A stretch of DNA of 8,132 nt from an uncultured Hyphomicrobiales bacterium (lineage in GTDB: Bacteria; Pseudomonadota; Alphaproteobacteria; Rhizobiales; Beijerinckiaceae). Positions 6,816-8,132 of the stretch are shown one piece after another; position 1 is the first letter of the stretch, and each line of letters begins with the position of its first letter. A program made the translations under genes and the position numbers. The notes beneath the pieces are model-generated. The model did no database searches and was not told the origin of the DNA. It saw only the letters and a program-made list of their open reading frames with translations. The stretch lies in contig CAIWVR010000315.1 of NCBI GenBank assembly GCA_903916165.1, positions 1-8,132 of the forward strand, in the 5' to 3' direction.

Positions 6816-7817
6816 ATGACAAGCTCAAGCGCCCTATCCTCCGTCGCCTCGCAGGCCAAAGCCTCGGCGCTCCGCACCCTTGGCCTCGAACGCGCCGGCA
6901 TCGCCGCCATTGAGGCGGCCCTGATGCTCAACGGCCTCGGTGACCGGTTCGCTGACGCCGTCGCCCTGATCGGCGCAGCGCCCGGCCGCGTCATTGTCAC
7001 CGGCATGGGCAAGTCGGGCCATATCGGCCGCAAGATCACCGCGACGCTGGCCTCGACCGGCCAGCCCGCCACCTTCGTCCATCCGGGTGAGGCGAGCCAC
7101 GGCGATCTCGGCATGATCCAGGCGGGCGACGTCATTCTCGCGCTGTCATGGTCGGGCGAGACGGCGGAACTGGCCGACATCATCACCTATTCGCGCCGCT
7201 TCCGGATCGGCCTGGTCGCCATCACGTCGAATGCCGACAGCGCACTGGGCTCGGAGGCCGACATCTGCCTGACCCTGCCCAAGAGCGAGGAAGCCTGTCC
7301 AAACGGCCTCGCGCCGACGACCTCGACCACCATGCAACTGGCGCTGGGCGATGCGCTTGCCATCGCGCTGCTTGAGGCGAAGGGGTTCACGGCGCAGGAC
7401 TTCCGGGTCTTTCATCCGGGCGGCAAGCTCGGCGCCAAACTCACCTTCGTGCGCGACATCATGCACCGCGACGACCGCATCCCGCGTGTCAACCTCGGGG
7501 CGTCGATGGGCGAGGCGGTGGTCGAGATTTCGGCCAAGGGCTTCGGCTGTGTCAGCGTGCTCGATGTCGACGGCAAGATCGCCGGCATCGTCACCGACGG
7601 CGACCTGCGCCGCCACATGCGTCCCGACCTGATGGGTGCCAGGGTGGAAGATGTGATGACCCGCGCGCCGCGCACCGTGACGCCGGAGACACTTGGCGTC
7701 GAGGCACTCGAAATGCTGAACGCCCGCAAGATCTCCGCCATGCTGGTGGTCGATCCGTCAAACCGCCCGTGCGGCATCGTCCACCTGCATGACCTGCTGC
7801 GTCTGGGCGTGGCGTAG
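6816..7817 (+). CDS. kdsD: Arabinose-5-phosphate isomerase (SIS plus CBS pair)
   Basis: The 333-residue protein interconverts D-ribulose 5-phosphate and D-arabinose 5-phosphate, the first committed step toward Kdo for lipid A-core LPS. The SIS sugar-isomerase domain (about 40-190) has VTGMGKSGHIGRK (61-73, with K66), EASHGDLG (92-99, with H95), SWSGETAE (111-118), SEEACPNGLAPTTSTT (157-172), and FHPGGKLG (199-206, with H200). K66, E118, E159 and H200 correspond, at a constant offset of 7, to the catalytic residues I recall for E. coli KdsD (K59, E111, E152, H193). Two CBS domains follow (about 213-265 and 278-330). Length is normal. There is no visible Shine-Dalgarno before the ATG. The paralogues KpsF and GutQ have the same layout; lack of capsule or gut genes nearby favours KdsD. 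Confidence 0.94.
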   Translation: MTSSSALSSVASQAKASALRTLGLERAGIAAIEAALMLNGLGDRFADAVALIGAAPGRVIVTGMGKSGHIGRKITATLASTGQPATFVHPGEASHGDLGMIQAGDVILALSWSGETAELADIITYSRRFRIGLVAITSNADSALGSEADICLTLPKSEEACPNGLAPTTSTTMQLALGDALAIALLEAKGFTAQDFRVFHPGGKLGAKLTFVRDIMHRDDRIPRVNLGASMGEAVVEISAKGFGCVSVLDVDGKIAGIVTDGDLRRHMRPDLMGARVEDVMTRAPRTVTPETLGVEALEMLNARKISAMLVVDPSNRPCGIVHLHDLLRLGVA

Positions 7818-7890
7818 GATTTGTTCCTCGTCATTGCTGTGCAAGTTCAACAATTCGCGGATCGAATGCCTTCGTCCGACGCCTGCCATG

Positions 7891-8041
7891 CCCCTCCCCC
7901 TTGCGGGGAGGGCGACTCGCTGAGCAGCAGCGAGCGGGGTGGGGGTCGACGTATATGTCCGATGGTCCACGAGTGGTTTGCGGGCGTCTTGCAAGCGCCT
8001 CACGACCCCCACCCCGAGCCCCTCCCCGCAAGGGGGAGGGG
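7891..8041. repeat. Composite palindromic intergenic repeat with nested hairpins
   Basis: The outer arms (7891-7912 and 8020-8041) are a perfect 22-bp inverted repeat. Inner arms (7935-7948 and 8003-8016, CGGGGTGGGGGTCG and its complement) form a second perfect 14-bp inverted repeat. Each outer arm can also fold alone, CCCTCCCC with GGGGAGGG. Between the left arms CTCGCTG (7916-7922) pairs with CAGCGAG (7928-7934) around AGCAG. The centre (about 7949-8002) shows no clear symmetry. I recall this motif as a dispersed non-coding repeat in Hyphomicrobiales and relatives. It fills most of the 259-base gap between kdsD and recO and could also limit read-through, although no T-tract follows. Confidence 0.85.
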
Positions 8042-8076
8042 CGTGCGGCGGCGCGCGTCATCGAAAATCGTTGATC

Positions 8077-8132
8077 ATGGAATGGCGTGACGAAGCCCTC
8101 GTGCTCGGCGTTCGCCGGCATGGCGAATCGAG
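8077..8132 (+). CDS. recO: DNA repair protein RecO, N-terminal fragment cut by the window edge
   Basis: From the ATG at 8077 the frame reads MEWRDEALVLGVRRHGES and remains open to the last base. This is the characteristic start of alphaproteobacterial RecO (MEWRDEG-x-(I/V)-L-x-x-RRHGE-S/T), the beginning of its N-terminal OB-fold. RecO works with RecR and RecF to load RecA onto SSB-coated single-stranded DNA during gap repair. Only 18 full codons are visible, so the call rests on this signature alone. No strong Shine-Dalgarno is seen before the ATG. The gene follows kdsD and the palindromic repeat on the same strand. Confidence 0.82.
   Translation, partial: MEWRDEALVLGVRRHGES

Noticed and set aside
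7891..8041. CRISPR-like or riboswitch interpretation of the repeat region
   Set aside because: There are inverted arms rather than regularly spaced direct repeats with unique spacers, and no riboswitch core that I recognise; a dispersed palindromic repeat explains it better.

Overview
The window looks like an ordinary chromosomal stretch of a high-GC alphaproteobacterium, most likely of the order Hyphomicrobiales (Rhizobiales). I base this on a CpdR-type single-domain response regulator beside an N-formylglutamate amidohydrolase, a lytic transglycosylase paired with a DUF459-type SGNH protein, a GalU of alphaproteobacterial style, and two palindromic intergenic repeats of kinds common in this group. 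I cannot name the genus. I see no phage genes, insertion sequence, CRISPR array, integrase or toxin-antitoxin pair.

Layout. Positions 20-94 hold tRNA-Val(GAC) on the minus strand, with a plausible promoter at 138-166. The cpdR gene (186-563, minus) is divergent from an N-formylglutamate amidohydrolase family gene (801-1733, plus); the 237 bases between them should carry both promoters, but I could not identify one with confidence. After a convergent gap of 167 bases comes a two-gene minus-strand unit. It is read from 4605 down to 1901: first an MltB-like lytic murein transglycosylase, then, after 17 bases, a secreted SGNH/DUF459 protein. Divergent from it is a metallo-beta-lactamase-fold hydrolase (4785-5621, plus).

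The right half is a plus-strand series: galU (5724-6611), kdsD (6816-7817), and the first 19 codons of recO, cut by the window edge at 8132. galU makes UDP-glucose and kdsD makes arabinose 5-phosphate for Kdo, so both supply precursors for lipopolysaccharide or exopolysaccharide. Each of the last two intergenic gaps contains one palindromic repeat (6634-6730 and 7891-8041).

The common thread is cell-envelope work (peptidoglycan cleavage, a periplasmic SGNH protein, UDP-glucose and Kdo precursors) beside a cell-cycle proteolysis regulator. The points most worth a second look are the SGNH protein, whose GDSL serine is asparagine; the kdsD start, whose best promoter candidate predicts a leaderless mRNA; and the nested hairpin architecture of the repeat before recO. 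I found no convincing new biological system.
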